A DNA stretch of 35,323 nucleotides from Ichthyobacteriaceae bacterium (GCA_016744755.1 JADGDT010000001.1:1-35323), one strand, 5' to 3'. Positions 17,205 through 25,951 are shown, counted from the stretch's first letter. The notes: generated by a model from the letters alone, not told the origin. Numbers and translations: made by a program.

Positions 17205-17241
17205 GCCTAAATTTCAAGTACTAACATTCAATAAATCTGAG

Positions 17242-18228
17242 ATGAAAAATGCATTGAAAATTGTACTTGTAATAGTTGTAGCCATTGGGGTATTTTATAT
17301 CTACAGTACAAGTAATTATAGAGATGGTAATTATTACCCAATTACAGTATTCGACAATGACGTAAAAGAAGTTGGCGATACATTAACAATAATGACATAC
17401 AATATAGGGTGGCTATCTGGTCTAACAAATAATCTACCCGTTGAGAGGAGCGAAGAATTATATAAGAATAACTTAGAGAGTGTAATAAAATCTTTGGATA
17501 GTTTTCATCAGAACATCATTGCTTTTCAGGAAATAGATATTTATTCTGATAGATCTTACAATTACAATCAACCTGATTCTTTGGCAAAATACCTTGGTTA
17601 TAAATATGGTGGATTAGCAGTAAACTGGGATAAAATTTTTGTTCCATTTCCTGGTTACAACCCAAAATACTTTTTTGGTAAAACAGTTTCAGCTCAGTAT
17701 ATTTTATCAGATTTAGAGATTCTAGATAATAAAGCCGAAAAGTTAATAAAACCAATTAATGCACCTTTTTACTACAACGCATTTTACCTTGATAGGTTAA
17801 TCCAAAAAACACTGATTAAAACTAAAAAAGGTAATCTTATGATTTTGAATGTACACCTCGAAGCGTTTGACGAAGAAACTAGAGTTAACCATATAAAACG
17901 GACTATTGAAGTATTTGATATATATAGAAACCAAATACCTACAATCTTACTTGGCGACTTTAATAGTCCGCAGTGGGAAGAAGGATCACGTAATGAATTG
18001 TTGAATAAACTATTTGAAATGGATAATGTTTCCAATGCAATTTCAGATTCTATCTACAAACAGAATATGGTTAAGCACAACACTTATCCAACAGAGAATC
18101 CTTATGAAAAAATTGACTTTATCTTTTATAATTCAGACAGAATTAGGGCAATTGATGCCGATGTAATGCAAGAAATTGGTACACCTTCCGACCACTTCCC
18201 AGTTTGGATGAAGTTTGTTGTTAAGTAA
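17242..18228 (+). CDS. Endonuclease/exonuclease/phosphatase-family protein, membrane-anchored
   Basis: A 328-residue protein from the ATG at 17242; the longer frame from a TTG at 17203 begins inside the terminator T-run and is rejected. An N-terminal hydrophobic helix (IVLVIVVAIGVFYIY) anchors or exports it. The EEP fold follows with TYNIGW (52-57), the metal-binding Glu97 in AFQE, LNVHLEAF, LLGDFNSP, and SDHFPVW (316-322) with the catalytic Asp-His. Family members hydrolyse phosphodiesters in nucleic acids, phospholipids or phosphoinositides with Mg2+; the substrate is not deducible. Export suggests a lipid or an external nucleotide. A weak -7 variant TAAATTTC (17208-17215) lies in the short leader. 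Confidence 0.85.
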   Translation: MKNALKIVLVIVVAIGVFYIYSTSNYRDGNYYPITVFDNDVKEVGDTLTIMTYNIGWLSGLTNNLPVERSEELYKNNLESVIKSLDSFHQNIIAFQEIDIYSDRSYNYNQPDSLAKYLGYKYGGLAVNWDKIFVPFPGYNPKYFFGKTVSAQYILSDLEILDNKAEKLIKPINAPFYYNAFYLDRLIQKTLIKTKKGNLMILNVHLEAFDEETRVNHIKRTIEVFDIYRNQIPTILLGDFNSPQWEEGSRNELLNKLFEMDNVSNAISDSIYKQNMVKHNTYPTENPYEKIDFIFYNSDRIRAIDADVMQEIGTPSDHFPVWMKFVVK

Positions 18229-18270
18229 TTTTCAACAAAACTTGATCTACGCGTAGAATCAAAATACAAA

Positions 18271-18308
18271 AAAAGCACAAAGGAATAAGAAATTTTCTTT
18301 GTGCTTTT
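18271..18308. terminator. Bidirectional terminator between convergent genes
   Basis: AAAAGCACAAAG (18271-18282) pairs with CTTTGTGCTTTT (18297-18308), with A-runs and T-runs outside. It serves the plus-strand gene ending at 18228 and the minus-strand gene ending at 18335. Confidence 0.75.
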
Positions 18309-18334
18309 CTATAAATTATAAGTGTTATAAACTA

Positions 18335-19381
18335 CTATTTTTTCACTGCTACTGGAACAATTAACTTAACCTTATCAACAATAAGAGATTCTGGCAAGTC
18401 CATCATACAAGCATAGCTCCCATTTTTGCTACATTCTTTATTCCCAAATACAGAACATGGACGACAATCCATATCTAATTGAGCTGCCCATTCTATAGAT
18501 TGGCCATAACCCATAAACCCAGCATAAGGATGAGTTGCTCCCCAAACAGAAACTACTTTCGTTCCAACCAAAGATGCCATGTGCATATTTGCAGAATCCA
18601 TGCTAATCATAGTGTCAAGGTTTGACATTAAATTTAACTCTTCGCCTAGGTTCATCTTTCCTGCAGCCAAAATTGTTTGAGGGTACTTATCCCAAAGACC
18701 TTTTAGTTTCTGAACTTCTGCTTCTCCTCCTCCAAAAAGAAAAATTTTAGATTTAGGATATGTTTTTTGAAGTTCTTCTATAAGAATTCCAACTTTATCA
18801 AATCTATATTTTTTTCCTTTGTACTGAGCAAAAGGTGCAATACCAAGCCATGGACCAGCTTTTGCCCCTGCTTCTTTTCGTACAATTGGAGAGACTTTAG
18901 CTCTTTTTTTACGAGGTAATTTATGAGATAACTTTACAGGGATATCTAATTTTCTAAATACATCAGCATATCTCTCGGTAGTTAGTTTCAACTGCTTAGA
19001 GTTTTGTGCTGATTGTTTTACAAGATTACCTTTATCTGTTCTTCCTTTGTGTATAGAGGCAACATTTATTCCTCTCATACGGAATAACCCACTTAAAACC
19101 TGCGAACGCATTACACTGTGCAAGTCTACAACAGCATCAAAATTTGTATCTTTTCTTAGTTCCTGGAATAATTTGTACATCCCAGTAAGACCTTTATGAT
19201 CACCATCTAAGTCGGGAGAAACAAATTTAAATCTTTTAATACCATCAAAAAACACCTTGAATCCATCCCTAGAAACATATGTAATGTTTATGTCGGGGTT
19301 AGATTTCAAGACCTCTTTAATTACTGGAACAGTCATCGCAACGTCTCCCATTGCCGACATTCGTATTACCAATAGATTCAT
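18335..19381 (-). CDS. Glycosyltransferase family 9 (heptosyltransferase-like)
   Basis: A 348-residue GT9 enzyme. The N-terminus LVIRMSAMGDVAMTVPVI (3-20) is the family's first helix with the conserved Ser and Gly-Asp. The C-terminal nucleotide-sugar half has IFLFGGGEAEVQKL, the MISMDSANMHMASL acceptor/donor signature and VVSVWGATHPYAGF. A Cys-containing tail (MDCRPCSVFGNKECSK) is typical of Bacteroidota GT9 proteins. GT9 enzymes of this phylum act in LPS core synthesis and need not use heptose. It lies 34 nt downstream of the DUF4254 gene on the same strand; the two form a conserved-looking pair, suggesting a joint role in LPS core assembly. Confidence 0.85.
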   Translation of the reverse strand: MNLLVIRMSAMGDVAMTVPVIKEVLKSNPDINITYVSRDGFKVFFDGIKRFKFVSPDLDGDHKGLTGMYKLFQELRKDTNFDAVVDLHSVMRSQVLSGLFRMRGINVASIHKGRTDKGNLVKQSAQNSKQLKLTTERYADVFRKLDIPVKLSHKLPRKKRAKVSPIVRKEAGAKAGPWLGIAPFAQYKGKKYRFDKVGILIEELQKTYPKSKIFLFGGGEAEVQKLKGLWDKYPQTILAAGKMNLGEELNLMSNLDTMISMDSANMHMASLVGTKVVSVWGATHPYAGFMGYGQSIEWAAQLDMDCRPCSVFGNKECSKNGSYACMMDLPESLIVDKVKLIVPVAVKK

Positions 19382-19415
19382 ACTCGTTGTAGTTTAAGGT
19401 TGTAGTAGGTTTTTT

Positions 19416-20021
19416 CTATTTTTTATCTTTATACAATACAGGATTTAAGCTGTCATCATTATACATCTTCATCTGTTTGTATTCTTTCATATACTTTTTT
19501 CCAGACTCCATATCTGCCAAAAGATCATCCATAGCTGAAGTTAGGTCTTTTTCTTGCTCCAACAAAATATTTAATTTTTTATTACAAGCCTCTACATGAG
19601 ATTCAGAAACACCATCGCGAGTTGTTTCCTGACGCATGTGATATATCTTTAAATATAAAATAGATAATCTATCTGTTGCCCAAGCTGGACTTTCGGTATT
19701 TATTGAAGCATTGTCTTCAACTTTTATACCTTTAAATTTTTCGAGAAAATAACTATCGATGTACTCAACCATATCTGTTCTCTCTTGATTAGAAGCATCA
19801 ATTTTACGTTTAAGAACTAAAGCTGCAACGGGGTTAATTTCCGGATCGCGGATAATATCTTCGTAATGCCACTGAACAGTATCTATCCAGTTTTTGTGAT
19901 AAAGAAGTGCTTCTATACTACCTTTCTCAAAAGGATTATTTATAGGGGTTTCAACCCTATCAGTAATGTGATAAGTATCTATACTCTGGTTGAAAATCTC
20001 TCTGCAAAGTTTTGTAAACAT
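19416..20021 (-). CDS. DUF4254 domain protein
   Basis: A 201-residue soluble, mostly helical protein recognisable as DUF4254 from IFNQSIDTYHITD near the start, NPFEKGSIEALLYHKNWIDTVQWHYED (about 28-54), EINPVAALVLKRKIDASNQERTD, and a C-terminal half rich in charged helices. No catalytic motif, signal peptide or membrane segment is seen. It precedes the GT9 gene by 34 nt in one operon, which is the usual company of this family in Bacteroidota as I recall. Likely an accessory or regulator of LPS glycosylation; no biochemical function is known to me. A TATATTTG box at 20045-20052 (minus strand) lies about 24 nt before the ATG. Confidence 0.85.
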   Translation of the reverse strand: MFTKLCREIFNQSIDTYHITDRVETPINNPFEKGSIEALLYHKNWIDTVQWHYEDIIRDPEINPVAALVLKRKIDASNQERTDMVEYIDSYFLEKFKGIKVEDNASINTESPAWATDRLSILYLKIYHMRQETTRDGVSESHVEACNKKLNILLEQEKDLTSAMDDLLADMESGKKYMKEYKQMKMYNDDSLNPVLYKDKK

Positions 20022-20044
20022 AATTAGTTTTGATTTTGTGTGAG

Positions 20045-20052
20045 CAAATATA
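20045..20052 (-). promoter_or_regulatory. Candidate -7 box for the DUF4254-GT9 operon
   Basis: Read on the minus strand, TATATTTG matches TAnnTTTG exactly and is followed by a C, then about 23 nt to the ATG. No TTTG lies at the usual distance upstream. Confidence 0.45.
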
Positions 20053-20278
20053 ATAAGTAGGAATTAATATCTAGAATAAATATGATGAATAGTTTTTTAG
20101 TGGTGAGTAATGTAGTTGCTAATGAACAGTACCCAGTTAATAGTAATTACTGATCCAGTAATGTTGTAATACAGTTAATTTAATGTTGCCACAATATTTG
20201 TTCTTTAAAACTATATTTTCCTGTTATACTAATCATAATTTACTACCTCACTTCTTTACTGTATTACTGTTTCACTAC

Positions 20279-20309
20279 TTTACTGTTTCACTACAAACTC
20301 CTATATTTG
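20279..20309 (+). promoter_or_regulatory. Candidate promoter for mfd
   Basis: TTTA at 20279-20282, 19-nt spacer, TATATTTG at 20302-20309, then C. The -7 element is an exact match; the -33 element is three of four. The predicted leader before the ATG at 20328 is about 13 nt. Its position after the TTG at 20307 argues against the longer in-frame start there. Confidence 0.55.
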
Positions 20310-20327
20310 CACTTTCAAAAAATCAAT

Positions 20328-23300
20328 ATGACGCCAAAGGAACTTATTACTTTATACAAAAGCTCTTCAAATGTTGAGCGAATAGTCAAAGAACTAGATA
20401 AAGACAGCAGAGCAAAAATTTGTTTTAGCGGGTTAATTGGTGCCATGAAATCTTTTTATGGAACAGCTTTATTTCGTAAAGTAGATAAACCTTTCCTTTT
20501 TGTGTTAAACGACAAGGAGCAAGCAGCATATTTTTTGAACGAAGCTGAACAAATTGTCGGTCAAAAAGATGTTCTTTTTTATCCTGGTAGCTATCGTCGT
20601 CCGTATGAGATAGAAGAAACAGATAATGCTAATGTGCTTCTAAGAGCTGAGGTTTTAAGTAGAATAAACAGTCATCGTAAACCAGCAATTATTGTTACTT
20701 ATCCTGATGCACTTTTCGAGAAAGTTATTACTCGTAAAGAGATGGATAATAATTCTTTGAAGGTAGCTCTGGGAGATAAATTATCTATAGATTTTCTTAA
20801 CGAAATGCTTTTTGAATATCGTTTCAACAGGGTTGATTTTGTTACAGAACCAGGCGATTTTTCTGTTCGGGGAGGTATAGTAGATGTATTCTCATTCTCT
20901 AACGATAATCCTTACCGTATAGAGTTTTTTGGTGATGAGATTGAAAGCATCAGAACATTTTCGGTATCTAATCAGTTGTCTTTAGAAAAGGTAACTAAAT
21001 TCAAAATAATACCTAACGTAGAGGAAAAACAAGTAGATGAAGTAAGAGAGAGTTTCCTTAAATATATTTCCGAAAAATCAGTTGTAATCTTAGATAATGC
21101 CCAATATGTTGGCGATAGATTAGATTTACTTTTCAGTAAAGCTGTTGTTGCATTTGAATCTCTTCAAGGAGAATTAAAACACCTTGAGCCATCGGAGTTA
21201 TTTATTGACTCTAAAAAACTTTACAAACAATTATTAGATTTCTCGCTGGTAGAGTATTCTACTAAGCCGTTGTTTAAAGCAGATTTGTTTGTAAAAGTAG
21301 ATGCCAAACCTCAACCATCCTTCAATAAGAATTTCAATTTACTTACTCAGAATTTGGCTGAGAATTCACACACAGGAATTCAGAATTTATTGTTGTGTGC
21401 AAACGAGAAACAAGTAACTCGTTTTAAGGAGATTTTCGAAGATATTGGACACGATGTAAAATACACAGCAAAAGAATTCCCTATACACGAAGGGTTTGTT
21501 GATAACGATAATAATTTGGCTATTTATACCGATCATCAAATTTTTGAGAGATACCATAAATTCAGCCTAAAAAACAGTAATAGAGATAAGCAAGATGTTA
21601 CTCTAAAAGAACTGAGTAAACTTGCTATTGGAGATTTTGTAACTCACATCGATCACGGAATTGGAAAGTTTGGAGGACTTCAAAAAATAGAGGTAGAAGG
21701 GAGGTTGCAGGAAGCGATAAAACTTGTTTATTCTGATAGTGATTTGCTTTATGTGAGTATACATTCTTTGCACAAGATATCTAAGTTCAACGGTAAAGAT
21801 GGGAAAGTGCCAAAGGTTAATAAACTTGGTACTCCTGCTTGGAATGCTCTTAAGAAAAAGACTAAGAAAAAAGTAAAAGAAATAGCTTACGATTTAATAA
21901 AGTTATACGCAAAACGTCGTTCTCAAAAAGGGTTTCAGTTTACACCAGATTCATATTTGCAACACGAGCTCGAAGCATCTTTTATGTACGAAGATACTCC
22001 TGATCAGTTTACAGCTACGCAAGATGTGAAAGCTGACATGGAGAGTGAAAGACCAATGGATAGATTGGTTTGTGGCGATGTAGGTTTTGGTAAAACAGAA
22101 GTGGCTATACGTGCGGCATTTAAGGCAGCTACCGATGGTAAGCAAGTTGCAATTCTTGTACCTACTACAATCCTTGCATTTCAGCATTACAAAACATTTA
22201 CCGAAAGGCTGAAAGATATGCCTGTAACTATAAATTATCTTAACAGATTTAGATCAGCTAAACAAAAGAGAGAGACTTTGGCAGGACTTAAAGATGGAAC
22301 TGTTGATATTGTAATTGGCACCCATCAGCTAGTTGGTAAAAGTGTTGAGTTTAACGATTTGGGATTGCTAATTGTTGATGAAGAACAAAAATTTGGAGTA
22401 TCTATTAAGGACAAGCTAAAAACTATAAAAGCCAATATTGACACCCTCACCCTAACGGCTACACCTATTCCACGAACATTACAGTTTTCGTTGATGGCTG
22501 CTCGTGATTTATCGGTAATTAACACACCGCCACCAAATAGACATCCTATAGATACACAGGTTGTAACATTTAACGAAGAAGTTGTGAGAGATGCTATTTC
22601 TTACGAAATTTCTCGTGGTGGTCAGGTATTTTTTATTCACAACCGTATAGAAAATATTGGAGAAGTTGCTGGTATGATCCAGCGATTGGTGCCAGGTGCA
22701 AAAGTTGCAATTGGTCACGGTAGACTCGATGGTAAAACTCTTGAAAAATTAATACTTGATTTTATTTCAGGAGAGTTCGATGTGTTTGTTTCTACAACCA
22801 TTGTAGAAAGTGGAATTGATGTTCCGAATGCTAATACAATGATAATTAACAACGCCAATAATTTCGGACTATCCGATTTACATCAAATGCGAGGAAGAGT
22901 TGGACGCTCAAATAAAAAGGCATTTTGTTATTTTATTGCACCGCCGTATTCTGTACAAACCGAAGAGGCTAGAAAACGTTTGCAGGCGCTAGAGCAACAT
23001 TCTGGTTTAGGCGAAGGATTAAATATAGCTATGAAGGATCTAGAAATTCGTGGTGCTGGCGATATGCTTGGCGGAGAACAAAGCGGATTTATGGCTGATA
23101 TGGGTTTCGAAACCTATCAGAAAATTATGGCCGAAGCTATAGAAGAACTTAAAGAAACTGAGTTTAAAGAGCTGTTTGATGATGCCGATAAAACCGAGGA
23201 CAAAGCATTTGTAAAAGATTGCCAGATAGATACTGATTTCGAGATTTTATTACCAGACGATTACGTGAATAATATTTCGGAAAGACTACTTCTTTACAAT

Positions 23301-23675
23301 AAACTAAACACAGTTAAAACTGAAGAAGACCTTACCAAATTCGAAAATGAACTGGTTGATAGGTTCGGAAATATTCCATTACAAACAGTTGATTTGCTCA
23401 ACTCTATGAAAATAAAATGGATAGCAACAGATTTAGGTTTCGAAAGATTAATAATGAAACAATCTAAACTGATTTGTTATTTTATTAGTAATCCAGAATC
23501 GGAGTATTACAAATCGGAAATTTTCACTAAAATACTTGGTTTTGCACAACTTAACCCACGCGATTGTAAACTAAAAGAAAAGAAGAATAAAGCAGGAATA
23601 CCAGTATTGACCTTGGTTTTTGAAAATATTAACTCAATAGATATGGCATTAACTATCTTTGAGAAAATGGAATAA
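20328..23675 (+). CDS. mfd: Transcription-repair coupling factor
   Basis: A 1115-residue Mfd from the ATG at 20328, slightly shorter than the roughly 1150 of E. coli. The UvrB-like N-terminal part contains FYPGSYRRPYE and the DFVTEPGDFSVRGGIVDVFS segment; the RNA-polymerase-interacting CarD-like domain is at about residues 430-490 (LAIGDFVTHIDHGIGKFGGL). The SF2 motor has GFGKTE (about 586-591), DEEQ (about 684-687), TLTATPIPRTL, VESGIDVPNANT and QMRGRVGRS; the C-terminal TRCF domain is from about 950 on, starting near DTDFEILLPDDYV. It removes stalled RNA polymerase from lesions and recruits UvrA. The gene has its own promoter; downstream lies a palindromic repeat rather than a standard terminator. 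Confidence 0.95.
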   Translation: MTPKELITLYKSSSNVERIVKELDKDSRAKICFSGLIGAMKSFYGTALFRKVDKPFLFVLNDKEQAAYFLNEAEQIVGQKDVLFYPGSYRRPYEIEETDNANVLLRAEVLSRINSHRKPAIIVTYPDALFEKVITRKEMDNNSLKVALGDKLSIDFLNEMLFEYRFNRVDFVTEPGDFSVRGGIVDVFSFSNDNPYRIEFFGDEIESIRTFSVSNQLSLEKVTKFKIIPNVEEKQVDEVRESFLKYISEKSVVILDNAQYVGDRLDLLFSKAVVAFESLQGELKHLEPSELFIDSKKLYKQLLDFSLVEYSTKPLFKADLFVKVDAKPQPSFNKNFNLLTQNLAENSHTGIQNLLLCANEKQVTRFKEIFEDIGHDVKYTAKEFPIHEGFVDNDNNLAIYTDHQIFERYHKFSLKNSNRDKQDVTLKELSKLAIGDFVTHIDHGIGKFGGLQKIEVEGRLQEAIKLVYSDSDLLYVSIHSLHKISKFNGKDGKVPKVNKLGTPAWNALKKKTKKKVKEIAYDLIKLYAKRRSQKGFQFTPDSYLQHELEASFMYEDTPDQFTATQDVKADMESERPMDRLVCGDVGFGKTEVAIRAAFKAATDGKQVAILVPTTILAFQHYKTFTERLKDMPVTINYLNRFRSAKQKRETLAGLKDGTVDIVIGTHQLVGKSVEFNDLGLLIVDEEQKFGVSIKDKLKTIKANIDTLTLTATPIPRTLQFSLMAARDLSVINTPPPNRHPIDTQVVTFNEEVVRDAISYEISRGGQVFFIHNRIENIGEVAGMIQRLVPGAKVAIGHGRLDGKTLEKLILDFISGEFDVFVSTTIVESGIDVPNANTMIINNANNFGLSDLHQMRGRVGRSNKKAFCYFIAPPYSVQTEEARKRLQALEQHSGLGEGLNIAMKDLEIRGAGDMLGGEQSGFMADMGFETYQKIMAEAIEELKETEFKELFDDADKTEDKAFVKDCQIDTDFEILLPDDYVNNISERLLLYNKLNTVKTEEDLTKFENELVDRFGNIPLQTVDLLNSMKIKWIATDLGFERLIMKQSKLICYFISNPESEYYKSEIFTKILGFAQLNPRDCKLKEKKNKAGIPVLTLVFENINSIDMALTIFEKME

Positions 23676-23676
23676 A

Positions 23677-23758
23677 TAACCACAAAGTTCTACAAGGCTT
23701 AATATTCAGAGAACTACTTTGTGTTCCTTTGTGAAAAACTTTGAGGTCTTTGTGGTTA
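23677..23758. repeat. CTTTGNG-rich palindromic repeat, copy A
   Basis: Perfect 11-nt outer arms TAACCACAAAG (23677-23687) and CTTTGTGGTTA (23748-23758). The right half is a run of four CTTTGNG units. The 41 nt at 23717-23757 match 33 of 41 positions of copy B at 25082-25122. It starts right after the mfd stop. It could act as a terminator or be a dispersed non-coding repeat; similar AACCACAAAG sequences are common between genes in Bacteroidota, to my recollection. Confidence 0.75.
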
Positions 23759-23844
23759 AAAACACAAAATGTTCAGTTTTAATATTAGAAACTTAAAAGC
23801 AACTAATGTTACTAAAATTATTTTAGTTTTGCCATTCACATTTA

Positions 23845-23852
23845 TATATTTG
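23845..23852 (+). promoter_or_regulatory. Candidate -7 box for metZ
   Basis: TATATTTG, an exact TAnnTTTG match, ends only 6 nt before the ATG at 23859, so a transcript from it would be leaderless or nearly so. TTAG at 23823-23826 is a poor -33 candidate. It supports the internal start over the ATG at 23769. Confidence 0.4.
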
Positions 23853-23858
23853 AATACG

Positions 23859-25028
23859 ATGAAGGCAAAAGGTAATTTCGAAACATTAGCTATAAGAACA
23901 CAATCTGAGCGTTCTAAAGAGAAAGAGCATTCTACTGCTTTACACCTAACATCTAGCTATGCTTATGAGAATGCCGAGGAAATGAAAAATATCTTTTCGG
24001 GAGAACAACAAGGTAATTTATATTCTCGTATTTCAAATCCGAATACAGCCGAGTTAATTGAAAAAATTTGTTTGATGGAAGGTGCCGAAGATGGTATTGC
24101 TACAGCTACAGGCATGTCGGCAATATTTACAGCATTGGCAGGTGTTTTAGAAAATGGAGATCATGTATTGGCTTGCCGATCTATTTTTAGTTCTACAAAT
24201 ACAATTCTTACTAAGATGTTGCCAAAATGGGGTATTTCTTATACTTATGTAGATGTTGATGATACCAAAAATTGGCAAAACTTTGTTCAAGAAAATACCA
24301 AAGTTGTTTTTATTGAAACACCTACAAACCCTAGTTTAGATATAATAGATTTAGAATGGTTGGGAAAGTTTAGCGCAAAAAACAATCTTATTTTTATGGT
24401 AGATAATTGTTTTGCTACCCCATATTTACAACAACCAATAAAATATGGAGCAAACATAGTTATCCACTCTGCTACCAAATATATCGATGGGCAAGGAAGA
24501 GTTTTAGGAGGATTAATTGCAGGCGATAAAATTTTAATTGATAAAATTTTCGGGTTTTCAATTCACTCAGGTACAGCCATGTCTCCATTCAATGCATGGG
24601 TGTTGTCTAAAAGTTTAGAAACTCTTGCAGTAAGAATGGATAGGCATTGCGAAAATGCTTTTAAACTTGCAGTAATTCTAGAGAAGCATCCAAAAACGGA
24701 ACAGGTAAAATACCCATTCCTTGAATCTCATCCCAATTTCGAAATTGCAAAAAAGCAAATGAAACAAGGAGGAGGATTAATATCTTTTGTAGTGAAAGGA
24801 GGAATAGAAGGAGGTAAATCATTTATCGATAAATTATCTATGATTTCAATCTCTGCAAACCTTGGAGATACAAGGTCAATTGTTACTCATCCTGCTTCTT
24901 CTACACATTCGGGATTAACAGACGAGGAAAAACTAGAATTAAGAATTCTACCAGGGTTAATTAGAATGTCGGTAGGATTAGAACATGTTGATGATATAAT
25001 TGCTGATATTGAGCATGCATTGAAGTAG
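23859..25028 (+). CDS. metZ: O-succinylhomoserine sulfhydrylase-type PLP enzyme
   Basis: A 389-residue Cys/Met-metabolism PLP enzyme. The frame extends upstream to an ATG at 23769, but those 30 residues are a hydrophobic stretch foreign to this cytosolic family, while homology starts at about NFETLAIRTQSER; a TAnnTTTG box also precedes the ATG at 23859. Features: YSRISNPNT (55-63), TGMSAIF with the phosphate-binding turn (84-90), Asp182 in VDNCFATPYLQ contacting the pyridine, Lys207 in HSATKYIDGQG forming the Schiff base, and SANLGDTRSIVTHPASSTH. The overall pattern suits MetZ, which makes homocysteine directly from O-succinylhomoserine and sulfide; O-acetylhomoserine sulfhydrylase or cystathionine gamma-synthase cannot be fully excluded. 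The gene lies alone between two palindromic repeats. Confidence 0.85.
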   Translation: MKAKGNFETLAIRTQSERSKEKEHSTALHLTSSYAYENAEEMKNIFSGEQQGNLYSRISNPNTAELIEKICLMEGAEDGIATATGMSAIFTALAGVLENGDHVLACRSIFSSTNTILTKMLPKWGISYTYVDVDDTKNWQNFVQENTKVVFIETPTNPSLDIIDLEWLGKFSAKNNLIFMVDNCFATPYLQQPIKYGANIVIHSATKYIDGQGRVLGGLIAGDKILIDKIFGFSIHSGTAMSPFNAWVLSKSLETLAVRMDRHCENAFKLAVILEKHPKTEQVKYPFLESHPNFEIAKKQMKQGGGLISFVVKGGIEGGKSFIDKLSMISISANLGDTRSIVTHPASSTHSGLTDEEKLELRILPGLIRMSVGLEHVDDIIADIEHALK

Positions 25029-25030
25029 AA

Positions 25031-25125
25031 TTTAACCCCAAAATACACTAAGACCTTAACTAAGACCTCAAAGATAATTTTCTTAGTACTCCTTTGAGCA
25101 AACCTTTGAGTTCTTAGTGGTTAAA
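25031..25125. repeat. CTTTGNG-rich palindromic repeat, copy B
   Basis: Left part has TTTAACC (25031-25037) and CACTAAGA (25046-25053), which together pair with TCTTAGTGGTTAAA (25112-25125) apart from an 8-nt interruption. The right half has the same unit order as copy A and matches it at 33 of 41 positions. It lies between the convergent metZ (plus) and RNA methyltransferase (minus) genes and may terminate both. Confidence 0.7.
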
Positions 25126-25139
25126 ATTACCCCTTCTTC

Positions 25140-25667
25140 TTATCCCAATTGCTTAAACATCTCCCAAATTACTACTCCAGCACTTACCGAGATATTTAAA
25201 GAATGCTTAGTGCCATATTGAGGGATCTCAATAACTTTGTCTGATGCCGAAACTATTTGTTGCTCAACTCCTTTTACCTCGTTACCAAAAATAATTGCAT
25301 ACTTTTTGTTTTTATCAGCTATAAAATTATCAAGCATTACCGCATTTTCTGCTTGTTCTATAGAAATTATTTCTACACTTTCTGCTTTCAGTTTATTTAC
25401 AACATCAAAAGTGTTTTCAGAATACTCCCAATCTACAGAATCGGTAGATCCAAGTGCAGTTTTATGAATTTCTTTATTGGGGGGAGTAGCTGTTATTCCA
25501 CATAAATAAATCTTCTCAACCAAAAATGCATCAGATGTTCTAAATACAGATCCAATATTATTTAAGCTTCGTATATTATCTAAAATTACAATTAAAGGTG
25601 TTTTATCTGATTGCTTAAACTCTTCTAAATTTTTACGATTTAACTCGCTATTTTTTAACTTTCTCAT
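25140..25667 (-). CDS. SpoU/TrmH-family RNA 2'-O-methyltransferase
   Basis: A 175-residue SPOUT methyltransferase with the family's knot motifs: NIRSLNNIGSVFRTSDAF (31-48, motif 1), FGNEVKGV (about 126-133, motif 2), and IPQYGTKHSLNISVSAGVVIWE (about 147-168, motif 3). It lacks an N-terminal L30e-like substrate-binding domain, so it is a minimal catalytic unit resembling tRNA (guanosine or cytidine/uridine) 2'-O-methyltransferases; the target is not certain. It is transcribed alone from a candidate TAACTTTG box (25720-25727, minus strand). The next gene upstream, trpB, is divergent. Confidence 0.9.
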   Translation of the reverse strand: MRKLKNSELNRKNLEEFKQSDKTPLIVILDNIRSLNNIGSVFRTSDAFLVEKIYLCGITATPPNKEIHKTALGSTDSVDWEYSENTFDVVNKLKAESVEIISIEQAENAVMLDNFIADKNKKYAIIFGNEVKGVEQQIVSASDKVIEIPQYGTKHSLNISVSAGVVIWEMFKQLG

Positions 25668-25719
25668 TATCCAATATTATTAAAAATGGCTCTGCCACAA
25701 CGTTGCGGAATTATTTACA

Positions 25720-25727
25720 CAAAGTTA
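25720..25727 (-). promoter_or_regulatory. Candidate -7 box for the RNA methyltransferase gene
   Basis: On the minus strand TAACTTTG matches TAnnTTTG; leader about 50 nt. No matching -33 box is seen. Confidence 0.4.
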
Positions 25728-25764
25728 TTTAAGTTTTCAAAAGTACATATCGAAACTGATTATT

Positions 25765-25846
25765 TTATTGCGATGTATTTCTTAAATATTTATTTGTAAG
25801 ACAGTAATGTTTTTAATGGCAATTTCATATATTGCAAATCGCAATA
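25765..25846. promoter_or_regulatory. TATTGCGAT half-sites upstream of trpB
   Basis: TATTGCGAT at 25765-25773 and its exact complement ATCGCAATA at 25838-25846 form a 9-nt inverted pair 64 nt apart. The second also forms a closer dyad, TATTGC-N5-GCAATA (25830-25846). Three related half-sites in the 284-nt gap between divergent genes suggest an operator, perhaps with looping, about 105-185 nt before trpB. Confidence 0.4.
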
Positions 25847-25951
25847 CAAAAACCCCTTGACTTGGACAATACAACTTGTTTTGATGGTGTTTTAATTGTC
25901 AGAACAAAGCAATTTTAATATTTATATTAACAGATTATAATTGAATTAATT

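Larger units (their letters stand above)
20022..20327. other. 306-nt intergenic region between DUF4254 and mfd
   Basis: Holds the divergent promoters for the two operons, and between them low-complexity sequence rich in ACTG and ACTA words. The clearest element is a 15-nt direct repeat, TTACTGTTTCACTAC, at 20264-20278 and 20280-20294 (period 16), just upstream of the mfd -7 box. An open frame at 20183-20377 runs across the repeat and into mfd out of frame and is not taken as a gene. No RNA gene was recognised. Confidence 0.6.

Noticed and set aside
17203-17241. TTG start for the EEP-family protein
   Set aside because: It begins in the T-run of the preceding terminator; the ATG at 17242 leads directly into a membrane-anchor sequence.
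20183-20377. 64-codon plus-strand frame before mfd
   Set aside because: It covers the promoter and repeats and runs out of frame into mfd.
23769-23858. Upstream in-frame start for metZ adding 30 hydrophobic residues
   Set aside because: The enzyme family is cytosolic and homology begins after the Met at 23859; a promoter -7 box lies within the extension.
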